Program-made: the position numbers and the translations under genes
Notes under the pieces: model-generated
What the model was told of the DNA's origin: nothing
Database searches by the model: none
What the model saw: only the letters and a program-made list of their open reading frames with translations
Shown here: positions 1-8,640 of the stretch, in pieces
Layout of the letters: every line of letters starts with the position of its first letter
Numbering within the stretch: position 1 is the stretch's first letter
From: Deltaproteobacteria bacterium UBA2385
Lineage (GTDB): Bacteria > Myxococcota_A > UBA796 > UBA2385
DNA length: 20,779 bases
Assembly: GCA_002343455.1 (NCBI GenBank)
Contig: DDSR01000032.1
Location: 31,621-52,399, forward strand
Reading direction: 5' to 3'

Positions 1-739
1 TCGGGTGGAACTGCACGAACTCCATGTTGGCGACGCGCACCCCGCAGCGCCAGGCCATGGCGATGCCGTCGCCCGAGGCCTCGTCCGGGTTGCTGGTGTA
101 GAGGTAGACCTTGCCGGCCCCGCCCGAGCAGATGGCGACGGCCCTGGCCCCGATGGTGTGCACCTCGCCGCTGTCCAGCTCCAGCACGTACAGCCCGATG
201 GCCCGATCCCGCTCGGGCGGCAGGCCGCCGTTGCGTCGCATCCACCAGCGCTCGGTGATCACGTCCACCGCCATCCAGCGCTCGCGCACCTCGATGTTGG
301 GGTGCTCGGCGACCGCCGCCAGCAGGGCCCGCACGATCTCCGCCCCGGTGGCGTCCTTGGCGTGCAGGACCCGGCGGGTCGAGTGCCCGCCTTCGATGTG
401 CAGGTCGTACTCCTCGGGCTGGTCGTCCTTACGATCGAAGGCGACCCCGCGGTCGATCAGGTCCTGGATACGCTGCCGCCCGTCTCGGACGATGGCCTCG
501 ACCACCTCCCTCCGGCAGAGGCCCGCGCCAGCGACGAGCGTGTCCTGGACATGGTCCTGCCAGGAGTCCTCGCCCGCCCAGGCCGCCGCGATGCCGCCCT
601 GCGCCCAGTGGGTGTTGCCCGCGTCCCGCGCGCGCTTGGAGAGGACGGTCACCCGGCAGTGGGGCGCGAGCTCGAGGGCCATGGTCAGGCCCGCGATGCC
701 TGTGCCGACGATGACCACGTCTGTGTTGGTGTTCGCCAT
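1..739 (-). CDS. nadB: L-aspartate oxidase NadB, N-terminal part (cut by window edge)
   Basis: FAD-dependent L-aspartate oxidase converts L-aspartate to iminoaspartate, the first step of de novo NAD biosynthesis, in the cytoplasm. The reverse strand reads 246 residues from the ATG at 739-737 and runs off the left edge, about 45% of a usual 540-residue NadB. Visible landmarks are the FAD dinucleotide-binding motif GTGIAG (residues 12-17), the flavoprotein block GNTHWAQGGIAA (41-52), the substrate-region block EGGHSTRRVLHAKDATG (116-132), GGAGKVYLYTSNPD (206-219) and EFVQFHP at the edge. The related SdhA/FrdA subunits share the fold, but KVYLYTSNPDEASGDG is the NadB form. There is no Shine-Dalgarno before the ATG; a TACCTA element lies 8 bases upstream. 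It is divergent from the VOC gene across 74 bases. The missing C-terminus prevents a check of the full active site. Confidence 0.9.
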   Translation of the reverse strand, partial: MANTNTDVVIVGTGIAGLTMALELAPHCRVTVLSKRARDAGNTHWAQGGIAAAWAGEDSWQDHVQDTLVAGAGLCRREVVEAIVRDGRQRIQDLIDRGVAFDRKDDQPEEYDLHIEGGHSTRRVLHAKDATGAEIVRALLAAVAEHPNIEVRERWMAVDVITERWWMRRNGGLPPERDRAIGLYVLELDSGEVHTIGARAVAICSGGAGKVYLYTSNPDEASGDGIAMAWRCGVRVANMEFVQFHP

Positions 740-747
740 GATGGCCG

Positions 748-753
748 TAGGTA
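748..753 (-). promoter_or_regulatory. Putative -10 element of nadB
   Basis: TACCTA on the minus strand ends 8 bases before the nadB ATG, and no Shine-Dalgarno lies between. That spacing would put transcription start at or next to the start codon, so the mRNA may be leaderless. I see no convincing -35 box. This is inferred from position and resemblance to similar elements elsewhere in the window. Confidence 0.3.
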
Positions 754-801
754 TCGCGTTCGCTCCGCGCCTGGATTCCGCCGATTTCTCCCGCGGGCTG
801 G

Positions 802-807
802 TACCAT
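802..807 (+). promoter_or_regulatory. Putative extended -10 element of the VOC gene
   Basis: TACCAT preceded by TGG (extended -10 form) ends 6 bases before the ATG at 814. There is no Shine-Dalgarno and no clear -35 box. The arrangement fits a leaderless transcript starting at the ATG. Confidence 0.35.
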
Positions 808-813
808 GCCCCC

Positions 814-1179
814 ATGATCGTCAAGCTCATGGAAGTCACCATCCCAGCTCGGCAGTACGCGCAGACCCGCTACTTCTACAGCCGGGTCCTCTGCCTGCCG
901 GTCGGAAAGGAAGGCCAGCACCACGCCTTCTTCGACACCGGCGGCAGCTTCCGAATCGCCGTCGTCGACGCCGCCCAGTCCAGCTCGCTGACCATGCCTA
1001 CCGGGCGCGGGGCCTTCCTGAACCTCTGCTGCGACGACCTCGACGCGCTTCGCAAGCGGCTGGACCACGCCAAGGTGCGCATCCTGGCCGAGAACAGCGA
1101 CGAGTTCGGTCGCAACATCACCATCCGCGATCCCGAGGGCAACACCCTCAACATCTTCCAGGACGGCAGCTTCGGCTGA
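814..1179 (+). CDS. VOC-fold (glyoxalase/bleomycin-resistance/dioxygenase superfamily) protein
   Basis: This is a 121-residue single-domain protein, the usual size of one VOC module pair. The N-terminal strand and helix (MEVTIPARQYAQTRYFYSRV, residues 6-25), the middle LNLCCDDLDALRKRL (69-83) and the C-terminal RDPEGNTLNIFQ (105-116) follow the VOC pattern; RDPEGN is the classic turn. The metal ligands of true glyoxalase I enzymes (His/Glu on the first and last strands) are not evident: the last strand ends NIFQ rather than carrying a Glu. A metal-independent binding or scavenging role is therefore as likely as catalysis, and no substrate can be named. The start at 814 is chosen because a -10-like element sits just upstream; the ATG at 829 is an alternative. 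The gene ends 17 bases from the convergent phosphofructokinase gene. Confidence 0.8.
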   Translation: MIVKLMEVTIPARQYAQTRYFYSRVLCLPVGKEGQHHAFFDTGGSFRIAVVDAAQSSSLTMPTGRGAFLNLCCDDLDALRKRLDHAKVRILAENSDEFGRNITIRDPEGNTLNIFQDGSFG

Positions 1180-1196
1180 GCCGCGATGGGCCCGGC

Positions 1197-1200
<4 letters not shown>
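1176..1200. terminator. Possible bidirectional hairpin between convergent genes
   Basis: CTGAGCC (1176-1182) and GGCTCAG (1194-1200) form a perfect 7-bp stem with an 11-base loop, extendable by a G-U pair. The stem contains the stop codons of both convergent genes. No U-tract follows on either strand, so it may act only as a weak terminator or 3'-end stabiliser. Confidence 0.35.
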
Positions 1201-2495
<1,295 letters not shown>

Positions 2496-2521
2496 GCCCC
2501 GCCCCTAACCCCAGACCTGCC

Positions 2522-3471
<950 letters not shown>

Positions 3472-3475
<4 letters not shown>

Positions 3476-4281
3476 GCCTGCTCCGGGCCCTGCCGCCGCT
3501 GCTGAGGGCCTTCCCGACGCTGCTTCGGGTCGGCTTCGCCGAGATGGTCGCCTACCGGGCCGAGATGGTGGTCTGGATCCTGACCGCCACCCTGCCCCTG
3601 GTGATGCTGGCGCTGTGGAGCGCCGCCGCCGAGGGGGGGCCGCTGGCGGGCTTCGGCCAGGCCGAGTTCGCCCGCTACTTCACCGTCACCCTGGTCGTGC
3701 GCCAGGTGACCGGAGCCTGGGTCGTCTGGGAGCTCAACCACCTCGTCCGCACCGGCGCCCTCTCACCCCAGCTGCTGCGCCCGGTCAATCCCCTGCTCTT
3801 CAACCTCGCCGAGACGCTCGCCGCGATCCCGGTCCGGCTGCTGGTCCTGGCGCCCATCCTGCTGGCCCTCTTCGCCTGGCGCCCAGACATCGCCTTCCTC
3901 CCCTCCCCCGCCACCGCCCTGATGGGCGCCCTCTCGGTGCTGCTCGCCTTCGCCCTCTCCTGGCTGGTCCAGGCCATCTTCGGCATGCTCAGCTTCTGGC
4001 TGGAGCAGTCCGTGGGCCTCTTCGGCCTGTGGTTCGCCGCCTGGGGCCTGTTCGGAGGCTACATCATCCCGCTGCCCCTGCTGCCCGAGGGCCTGCGCGC
4101 GGTCGCCGAGTGGCTGCCCTTCCAGGCCAGCCTGGGGGCGCCGGTCGAGATCCTGCTCGGCATCGAGCCCCAGCCGCTGCGCAGCCTGCTGGTCCAGGCC
4201 GGCTGGGTGCTCCTGGCCACGCTGCTCGCCCGCTGGATGTGGGCGCGAGGCATCGTCCGCTACGGCGCGGTGGGCGCGTGA
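3472..4281 (+). CDS. ABC-2 family permease, first subunit
   Basis: This is a 269-residue integral membrane protein with about six hydrophobic segments (roughly residues 32-50, 68-88, 120-137, 143-163, 170-195 and 235-255). It would form half of the channel for the preceding ATPase. The region LLRPVNPLLFNLAE and the C-terminal end ARGIVRYGAVGA fit the uncharacterised ABC-2 permease class that is encoded next to this ATPase type. GTG is chosen as the start because it overlaps the ATPase stop (GTGA), which indicates translational coupling; upstream in-frame codons lie inside the ATPase gene. A run of seven G at 3634-3640 lies in the coding frame. The family call is from recall of the conserved blocks, not from a search. 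Confidence 0.85.
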
Positions 4282-5069
4282 GGATCCTGCGCCTCGCGCG
4301 GGTGCTGGCAGCCTTGCTGCGGGTGGCCCTGATGAACGCGGCCGCCTGGCGAGCCAGCTTCCTGGTGGAGCTGCTGGTGGGCGCCAGCAGCTCGGTCGGC
4401 GTGGTCCTGCCCCTGTTCTTCGTCTACCAGCACGCCGAGCAGGTCGCCGGCTGGGCCCTGCCCGAGGCGCTGATGGTGACCGCCTTCTTCCTGCTGCTGC
4501 AGGGCCTGGTCGGGCTGCTGATCGAGCCCAACCTCTCGGCGGTGGTCGAGGGCGTGCGTACCGGCGCGCTGGACTACACCGTGCTGAAGCCGGTCGACGC
4601 CATGCTGGTCTCCAGCCTGCAGCGGGTGGCTCCGGCCAAGGCCTGGGATGTGCTGGCCGGGATGGGGCTGCTGGCCTGGTCGGCCGCCCAGCTCCCCGCG
4701 CCCGGCCCCGGGGGCGTGATCCTGGCCGCCCTGCTCTTCCTGGCGGGCTTGCTCGCGGTCTATGCCATCTGGATTCTGGTGATCTGCACCAGCTTCTGGT
4801 TCGTCCGGGTGGACAACCTGCGCTTTTTGCTGGGTGCTGCCCTCGACGCCGGCCGCTGGCCGGTCGACGTCTACAAGGGCTGGCTGCGCCTGCTGCTGAC
4901 CGTGGTCGTGCCCGTCGCCCTGGTCACCAGCTTCCCCGTGCTCGCCCTGCGCGGCGAGGCCGATGCCACCATGCTCATCCAGGCCTTCGGCGCCAGCGCC
5001 CTGCTGCTGCTCGCCGCCCGCCGGACCTGGCTGGCCGCGCTACGGCACTACACGAGCGCCAGCTCTTGA
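4278..5069 (+). CDS. ABC-2 family permease, second subunit (DUF990/ABC2_membrane_6 type)
   Basis: This is a 263-residue polytopic membrane protein, the second permease of the ABC-2 operon. Hydrophobic segments lie at about residues 24-48, 57-80, 118-135, 145-172 and 208-225. The stretch SFWFVRVDNLRFLL (about 173-186) followed by LLTVVVPVALVTSFPVLAL is characteristic of the DUF990 family, whose members carry F-x-R-x-(x)-N and a PVAFVTxFPA-like block. The GTG start overlaps the stop of permease 1 by 4 bases, repeating the junction upstream. With two non-identical permeases and one ATPase, a heterodimeric exporter with an ATPase dimer is expected. Nothing in the window identifies the cargo. Confidence 0.85.
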   Translation: MRILRLARVLAALLRVALMNAAAWRASFLVELLVGASSSVGVVLPLFFVYQHAEQVAGWALPEALMVTAFFLLLQGLVGLLIEPNLSAVVEGVRTGALDYTVLKPVDAMLVSSLQRVAPAKAWDVLAGMGLLAWSAAQLPAPGPGGVILAALLFLAGLLAVYAIWILVICTSFWFVRVDNLRFLLGAALDAGRWPVDVYKGWLRLLLTVVVPVALVTSFPVLALRGEADATMLIQAFGASALLLLAARRTWLAALRHYTSASS

Positions 5070-5128
5070 GCAGGCCCGACCCAGGCCAATCGCGGTGGGG
5101 TCCCGTTCCCTCTCGGCACAACTTGCGC

Positions 5129-5134
5129 TAACGT
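5129..5134 (+). promoter_or_regulatory. Putative -10 element upstream of the receiver/hydrolase gene
   Basis: TAACGT, with TTCCCT 17 bases further upstream as a poor -35 candidate, lies in the 117-base gap after the ABC operon. It would give a leader of about 45-50 bases. The rest of the gap shows no gene and no strong hairpin. Confidence 0.22.
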
Positions 5135-5186
5135 CCCCACTCATTGGCTCTCCAGCGCCCGTTCCTTCCTCTCCCGGACCTTTCCC

Positions 5187-6500
5187 TTGCCCAACCGGCC
5201 CCATCGGCTCCTGGTCATTGAAGACGACCCCGGACTGCGCGACGTCTTTCGCCTCGCCCTGGAAACCGCCGGCTACGAGGTCGAGGTGGTCGAAGACGGC
5301 GGCGCAGGCCTCAGCGCTGCCTTCGAGCGCCAGCCCGACCTCGTGATCACCGACCTGTTGACCCCGAGGATGCACGGCTACGAGTTCATCCGGCGCTTGC
5401 GCGCGACCCCGCACGGCGTGCGCATGCCGATCATCGTCGTCTCCGGCCAGGCCTACGCCACCGACCAGCGGCGCGCGATCGAGCTCGGCGCCTGCGGCTT
5501 CCTGCCCAAGCCCTTCCAGCGGCAGCAGCTCCTGGACATCGTCAAGCGCTCGCTCTCCCAGGTCCGGGTGCGCTTCTGGGGCGTCCGGGGCTCCATCGCC
5601 GCCCCCGGCCCCGAGACCATCCGCTACGGCGGCAACACCCCCTGCGTCACCATCGAGCGCGGCCAGGACCTGCTCATCCTCGACTCGGGCACGGGCCTGC
5701 GCAAGCTCGGCGTCTGCCTGCAGGCCGAGGCCAAGCGCACGCCGCAGCACATCCGGATGCTGATCACCCACACGCACTGGGACCACATCCAGGGCTTCCC
5801 CTTCTTCGTGCCCGCCTACGTGCCCGGCAACCGCCTCGACGTCTACGGGCCGCCCTCCGTCGAGAAGCCGCTGGAGAAGGTCCTGCGCGGGCAGATGGAC
5901 CCGGCCTACTTCCCGGTCGCCCTGGGCGACATGGCCGCCGAGATCGTGGTGCACGAGGTGCGGGAGCCCGAGTTCGACGTGGGCCCCTTTCGGGTCTCGG
6001 CCATGTACATCAACCACCCCGGCATCACGATGGCCTTCCGCATCGACATCGACGGGGTGGTCGTGACCTACGCCACCGACACCGAGCCCTACCGCTTCCT
6101 GCTGGCCGACCGCAACGCCGACCCCGAGTCCGAGCTGGCCGACTACGGCGGCAAGCGCGACGGGGAGCTGGCGCGTTTCGCCGCGAACGCCGACCTCTAC
6201 ATCGCCGACAGCCAGTACTCGCCCGAGGAGTACAACATGAAGCGGGGCTGGGGGCACACCTGCTACACCGACGCGGTCGAGCTGGCGATGGCCGCGCAGG
6301 CACGCCGCCTCGCCCTCTTCTCGCACGATCCCATGCACGACGACGACATGGTCGACGAGAAGCTCCGTCGCTGCAAGGAGCTCGTGGCCTCCCGCGGCTC
6401 GGACCTGGTGGTCCACGCCGCCATCGAGGGCCAGTCGATCGACATCGAGCCCGCCGCGACCGCCGCGTCTGCCACCGCCACGTCCGCACCCAAGAGCTGA
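5187..6500 (+). CDS. Response-regulator receiver domain fused to metallo-beta-lactamase-fold hydrolase
   Basis: This is a 437-residue two-domain cytoplasmic protein. Residues 7-124 form a CheY-like receiver: acidic pocket Glu12-Asp13-Asp14, phospho-acceptor Asp56 (VITD), Ser86 (VVS) and Lys108 (PKP). All catalytic receiver residues are kept. Residues 128-420 form a metallo-hydrolase of the Lactamase_B_2 type, beginning RFWGVRGSIAAPGPET. Its metal ligands are THTHWDH (His195, His197, Asp199, His200), His277 (NHPG), Asp298 (ATDTE) and His380 (FSHDP), so it should bind two metals. The substrate is unknown; class III cyclic-nucleotide or other phosphodiesterase activity is possible. The TTG start fits because no other start precedes the first strand and only seven residues come before it. 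There is no DNA-binding domain. An Ala/Ser/Thr-rich tail (423-437) closes it. Confidence 0.9.
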   Translation: MPNRPHRLLVIEDDPGLRDVFRLALETAGYEVEVVEDGGAGLSAAFERQPDLVITDLLTPRMHGYEFIRRLRATPHGVRMPIIVVSGQAYATDQRRAIELGACGFLPKPFQRQQLLDIVKRSLSQVRVRFWGVRGSIAAPGPETIRYGGNTPCVTIERGQDLLILDSGTGLRKLGVCLQAEAKRTPQHIRMLITHTHWDHIQGFPFFVPAYVPGNRLDVYGPPSVEKPLEKVLRGQMDPAYFPVALGDMAAEIVVHEVREPEFDVGPFRVSAMYINHPGITMAFRIDIDGVVVTYATDTEPYRFLLADRNADPESELADYGGKRDGELARFAANADLYIADSQYSPEEYNMKRGWGHTCYTDAVELAMAAQARRLALFSHDPMHDDDMVDEKLRRCKELVASRGSDLVVHAAIEGQSIDIEPAATAASATATSAPKS

Positions 6501-6503
6501 GCC

Positions 6504-7193
6504 ATGCGCCTCGTGCGGGTGCTGGCCGGGCTGGGCTACGGCTCTCGCTCCGAGGTCGAGGCGCTCCTCCGGCGCGGCCGCGTCCTCGACGCCCAGGGCC
6601 ACGCGCTGGCCGCATCGGCCGAGGACCCTGGCGGCGAGCTCTTCGTCGACGGCCAGGCGCTCGATCCTCGCCCGCCCCTGGTGCTGCTGCTGCACAAGCC
6701 CGTCGGCTACGTCTGCACCCGCGCCGAGGACGAAGGCCCGACCGTCTACGAGCTGCTGCCCCCTCGCTTCGCCTCGCGGCGCCCGATCCTGGCGACGGTC
6801 GGCCGCCTGGACAAGGAGACCAGCGGCTTCCTGCTGCTGACCGACGACGGGGCCTTGCTGCACCGCCTGACCTCGCCCAGGCAGCACCTCACCCGCCACT
6901 ACCGGGTCGAGCTGGCCGACCCCCTGCGTGGGGACGAGGCCGAGGCGCTGCGCTCGGGGACCCTGATGCTGCGGGGCGAGGACAAGCCCCTGCGACCAGC
7001 CCAGGTGGTGGAGCTCGGCCCCACCCGCCTCCGCGTCAGCGTGACCGAGGGCCGCTACCACCTTGTCCGGCGGGCCTTCGGGGCGCTCGGCCACCGCGTC
7101 GCCTCCCTGCATCGAGAGGGCATGGGCGCGGCCGGCCTGGACGAGCTGCCCGAAGGCGAGTGGCGGGTCTTCGACCCGGCCCGGCTCAGGTGA
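6504..7193 (+). CDS. RsuA/RluB-family pseudouridine synthase
   Basis: It isomerises a specific uridine of rRNA to pseudouridine. The protein is 229 residues, the usual RsuA size. The N-terminal S4-like RNA-binding region (1-50) keeps the LAGLGYGSRSEVEALLRRGRV pattern. The catalytic domain has LLLHKPVGYVCTR (61-73) and GRLDKETSG (100-108) with catalytic Asp103. C-terminally, EGRYHLVRRAFGALGHRV matches the family's EGKYHQVKRM block. The HKPxGYVC and PTVYELLP segments look more like RsuA (16S rRNA) than RluB (23S rRNA), but the target site cannot be fixed from sequence. The ATG lies 3 bases after the receiver/hydrolase stop, so the two are probably co-transcribed. Its last 8 bases overlap the convergent dsrE-like gene. 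Confidence 0.9.
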   Translation: MRLVRVLAGLGYGSRSEVEALLRRGRVLDAQGHALAASAEDPGGELFVDGQALDPRPPLVLLLHKPVGYVCTRAEDEGPTVYELLPPRFASRRPILATVGRLDKETSGFLLLTDDGALLHRLTSPRQHLTRHYRVELADPLRGDEAEALRSGTLMLRGEDKPLRPAQVVELGPTRLRVSVTEGRYHLVRRAFGALGHRVASLHREGMGAAGLDELPEGEWRVFDPARLR

Positions 7194-7647
7194 AGATGAT
7201 CTGCGCCCCTTCGGCCATGTCGTAGAAGTCCCCGACCGTGATGACCTCCTTGCACTGCTTGATGAGGTCGTCCTTGGTGCGGCCGAACATCTCCATCGCG
7301 AGGTGACAGGCGTAGAGCTCGGCCCCAGCCCCGTCCAGGATGTCCAGCATCTCGCGGACGCTGGGCAGGTCCAGGTCCTCCATCTTCTTCTTCATCATCG
7401 TGGCGGCCAGGCTCTCCATGCCCGGCAGGCCCGAGAGCACCGTCGGGATCGGCATGGAAGGGTTGCCGGCCATGTTGACGTGCAGGTGGTCGACCTTGCT
7501 CTCGGTGATGGCGTCCAGGCCGTAGAAGGTGAAGAACACGAAGGCCTCGATGCCGGCCATGCGGGCGCCGTTGGCCAGGATGAGGGCGGGGTAGACCTCG
7601 TCGAGGCCTCCCTTGGAGCAGACGATGGCGACCTTGCGTTGGGTCAT
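7186..7647 (-). CDS. DsrE/DsrF/DsrH-like family sulfur-carrier protein
   Basis: This is a 153-residue cytoplasmic protein of the DsrE2 (DrsE_2) type. The N-terminus RKVAIVCSKGGLDEVYPALILANGA (4-28) is the first beta-alpha unit of the fold. IEAFVFFTFYGLDAI (33-47) and the block ELYACHLAMEMFG (110-122) are family hallmarks; Cys114 in YACHLAM is the presumed persulfide-bearing cysteine. Cys10 and Cys132 are additional. Related DsrE proteins carry sulfane sulfur between SQR, rhodanese, TusA and DsrC/TusE partners. It is the last gene of the operon sqr - DUF1641/TusE - dsrE, 16 bases after the upstream stop, with AAGGAG 6 bases before its ATG. The assignment to DsrE2 rather than a catalytic sulfurtransferase is by motif only. 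Confidence 0.88.
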   Translation of the reverse strand: MTQRKVAIVCSKGGLDEVYPALILANGARMAGIEAFVFFTFYGLDAITESKVDHLHVNMAGNPSMPIPTVLSGLPGMESLAATMMKKKMEDLDLPSVREMLDILDGAGAELYACHLAMEMFGRTKDDLIKQCKEVITVGDFYDMAEGAQIIFT

Positions 7648-7663
7648 GGGGACTCCTTGAGGT

Positions 7664-8638
7664 TCAGAGGCAGCCGGCGGGCTTGGGGATACCGGCGATG
7701 CGGGCGAGGGTGCGCCCGGGCGCCTTGGGGAAGCAGGCGTAGACCTCGCGGGTGTCGATGCCCATCCCGCGGGTCAGGGCGCGGATGTTGGGGGAGCTGC
7801 CGGACTCCTGGTAGGTCTTGCGGGCGTAGTCGATGATCGACCAGGCCACCGGCGTGAGCTCGACGCCCTCGGCCGCCGCGATCGCCAGGGCCAGCTCGCG
7901 GCTCCAATCCCCGCCTTCGCCCTCGACGGCGGAGGCCTCGGCAGGGGCTGGAGAGGAGGAGGCGGGCGCCGCAGCGCGCTTCGTGGAAGAGACCGCAGCG
8001 ATCTTCGAGGAGGAGGCCTCCTGGGCGGGCTCGGCGGCCGGCGGGCGGGAGGGGGCGAGGCGCGAGGCGAGGCGCGGATCCATGCCCGCGGCGGGCCCCC
8101 GCCGGGTCTTGCGGGCGAGGCCGGGGCGCTGCCCCTTCGCGGCGTGACCCACCTGCCGCAGGATCTGGAGGGCCACGGCCATGCCGCGCTGCACATCCTC
8201 CTCGCTGCTGGCGCGCAGGGCCGCCATCATCCCGACCGGCTTGGCGCTGCCCGCGTCACGGATGGCCTGGGCGGCCTCGTCGGCGATGGCCAGGACCTCG
8301 GGCTGGGTCAGGCTGCGCACCACGTCCAGGATGCCGACCAGGTTCTGCGCCAGGAGCTCGAAGTCCTCGGCGGTGTAGCTGGAGAGCACACGATCCATGC
8401 CACCCTTCATGGCCGTCGCCAGGGAGACGTAGCCCTGGTCGTCCAAGGCCTGGAGGTGTCCGCCCACGACGCCGGTGGCCTGGCGGGCGATCGGGATGCC
8501 CACCTCGACGAGGTCGTCCAGGCGGCGTTGGCGCTGCTCCATCGCCTCCAAGTGGTGAAGGACACGGTCGAGCTGGCTCTCCAACCGGGCCAGGCGGGCT
8601 TCGGCTTCGGTGGGGTTGGCGTTCTCGGTGCGATGCAT
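7664..8638 (-). CDS. DUF1641 domain fused to TusE/DsrC-like sulfur-relay domain
   Basis: The protein is 324 residues with three parts. Residues 11-40 are a charged helical, coiled-coil-like segment. Residues 40-166 match DUF1641, a domain known beside sulfide:quinone oxidoreductases; the sub-block AKPVGMMAALR (132-142) is typical. Residues 170-242 form an Ala/Pro/Ser/Lys-rich linker. Residues 244-324 are a TusE/DsrC-like domain: DWSRELALAIAAAEGVELTP, then YACFPKAPGRTLARIAGIPK and the C-terminal arm ending Gly-Cys-Leu. The penultimate Cys323 is the CysA that carries persulfide in DsrC/TusE. The CysB site 11 residues earlier is Ala312, as in TusE. The N-terminal hairpin of stand-alone DsrC is missing. 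It starts 2 bases after the sqr stop. Likely role: accepting sulfane sulfur at SQR. Confidence 0.85.
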   Translation of the reverse strand: MHRTENANPTEAEARLARLESQLDRVLHHLEAMEQRQRRLDDLVEVGIPIARQATGVVGGHLQALDDQGYVSLATAMKGGMDRVLSSYTAEDFELLAQNLVGILDVVRSLTQPEVLAIADEAAQAIRDAGSAKPVGMMAALRASSEEDVQRGMAVALQILRQVGHAAKGQRPGLARKTRRGPAAGMDPRLASRLAPSRPPAAEPAQEASSSKIAAVSSTKRAAAPASSSPAPAEASAVEGEGGDWSRELALAIAAAEGVELTPVAWSIIDYARKTYQESGSSPNIRALTRGMGIDTREVYACFPKAPGRTLARIAGIPKPAGCL

Positions 8639-8640
8639 GG

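Noticed and set aside
1..739. Succinate dehydrogenase/fumarate reductase flavoprotein as an alternative identity for the left-edge gene
   Set aside because: The GNTHWAQGGIAA, KVYLYTSNPD and GDGIAMAWR blocks follow NadB, and no sdhB/C/D genes are adjacent.
5040..7112. A 690-codon minus-strand open frame opposite the receiver/hydrolase and pseudouridine-synthase genes
   Set aside because: Shadow of two genes with complete catalytic motifs on the plus strand; low-complexity translation and no domain.
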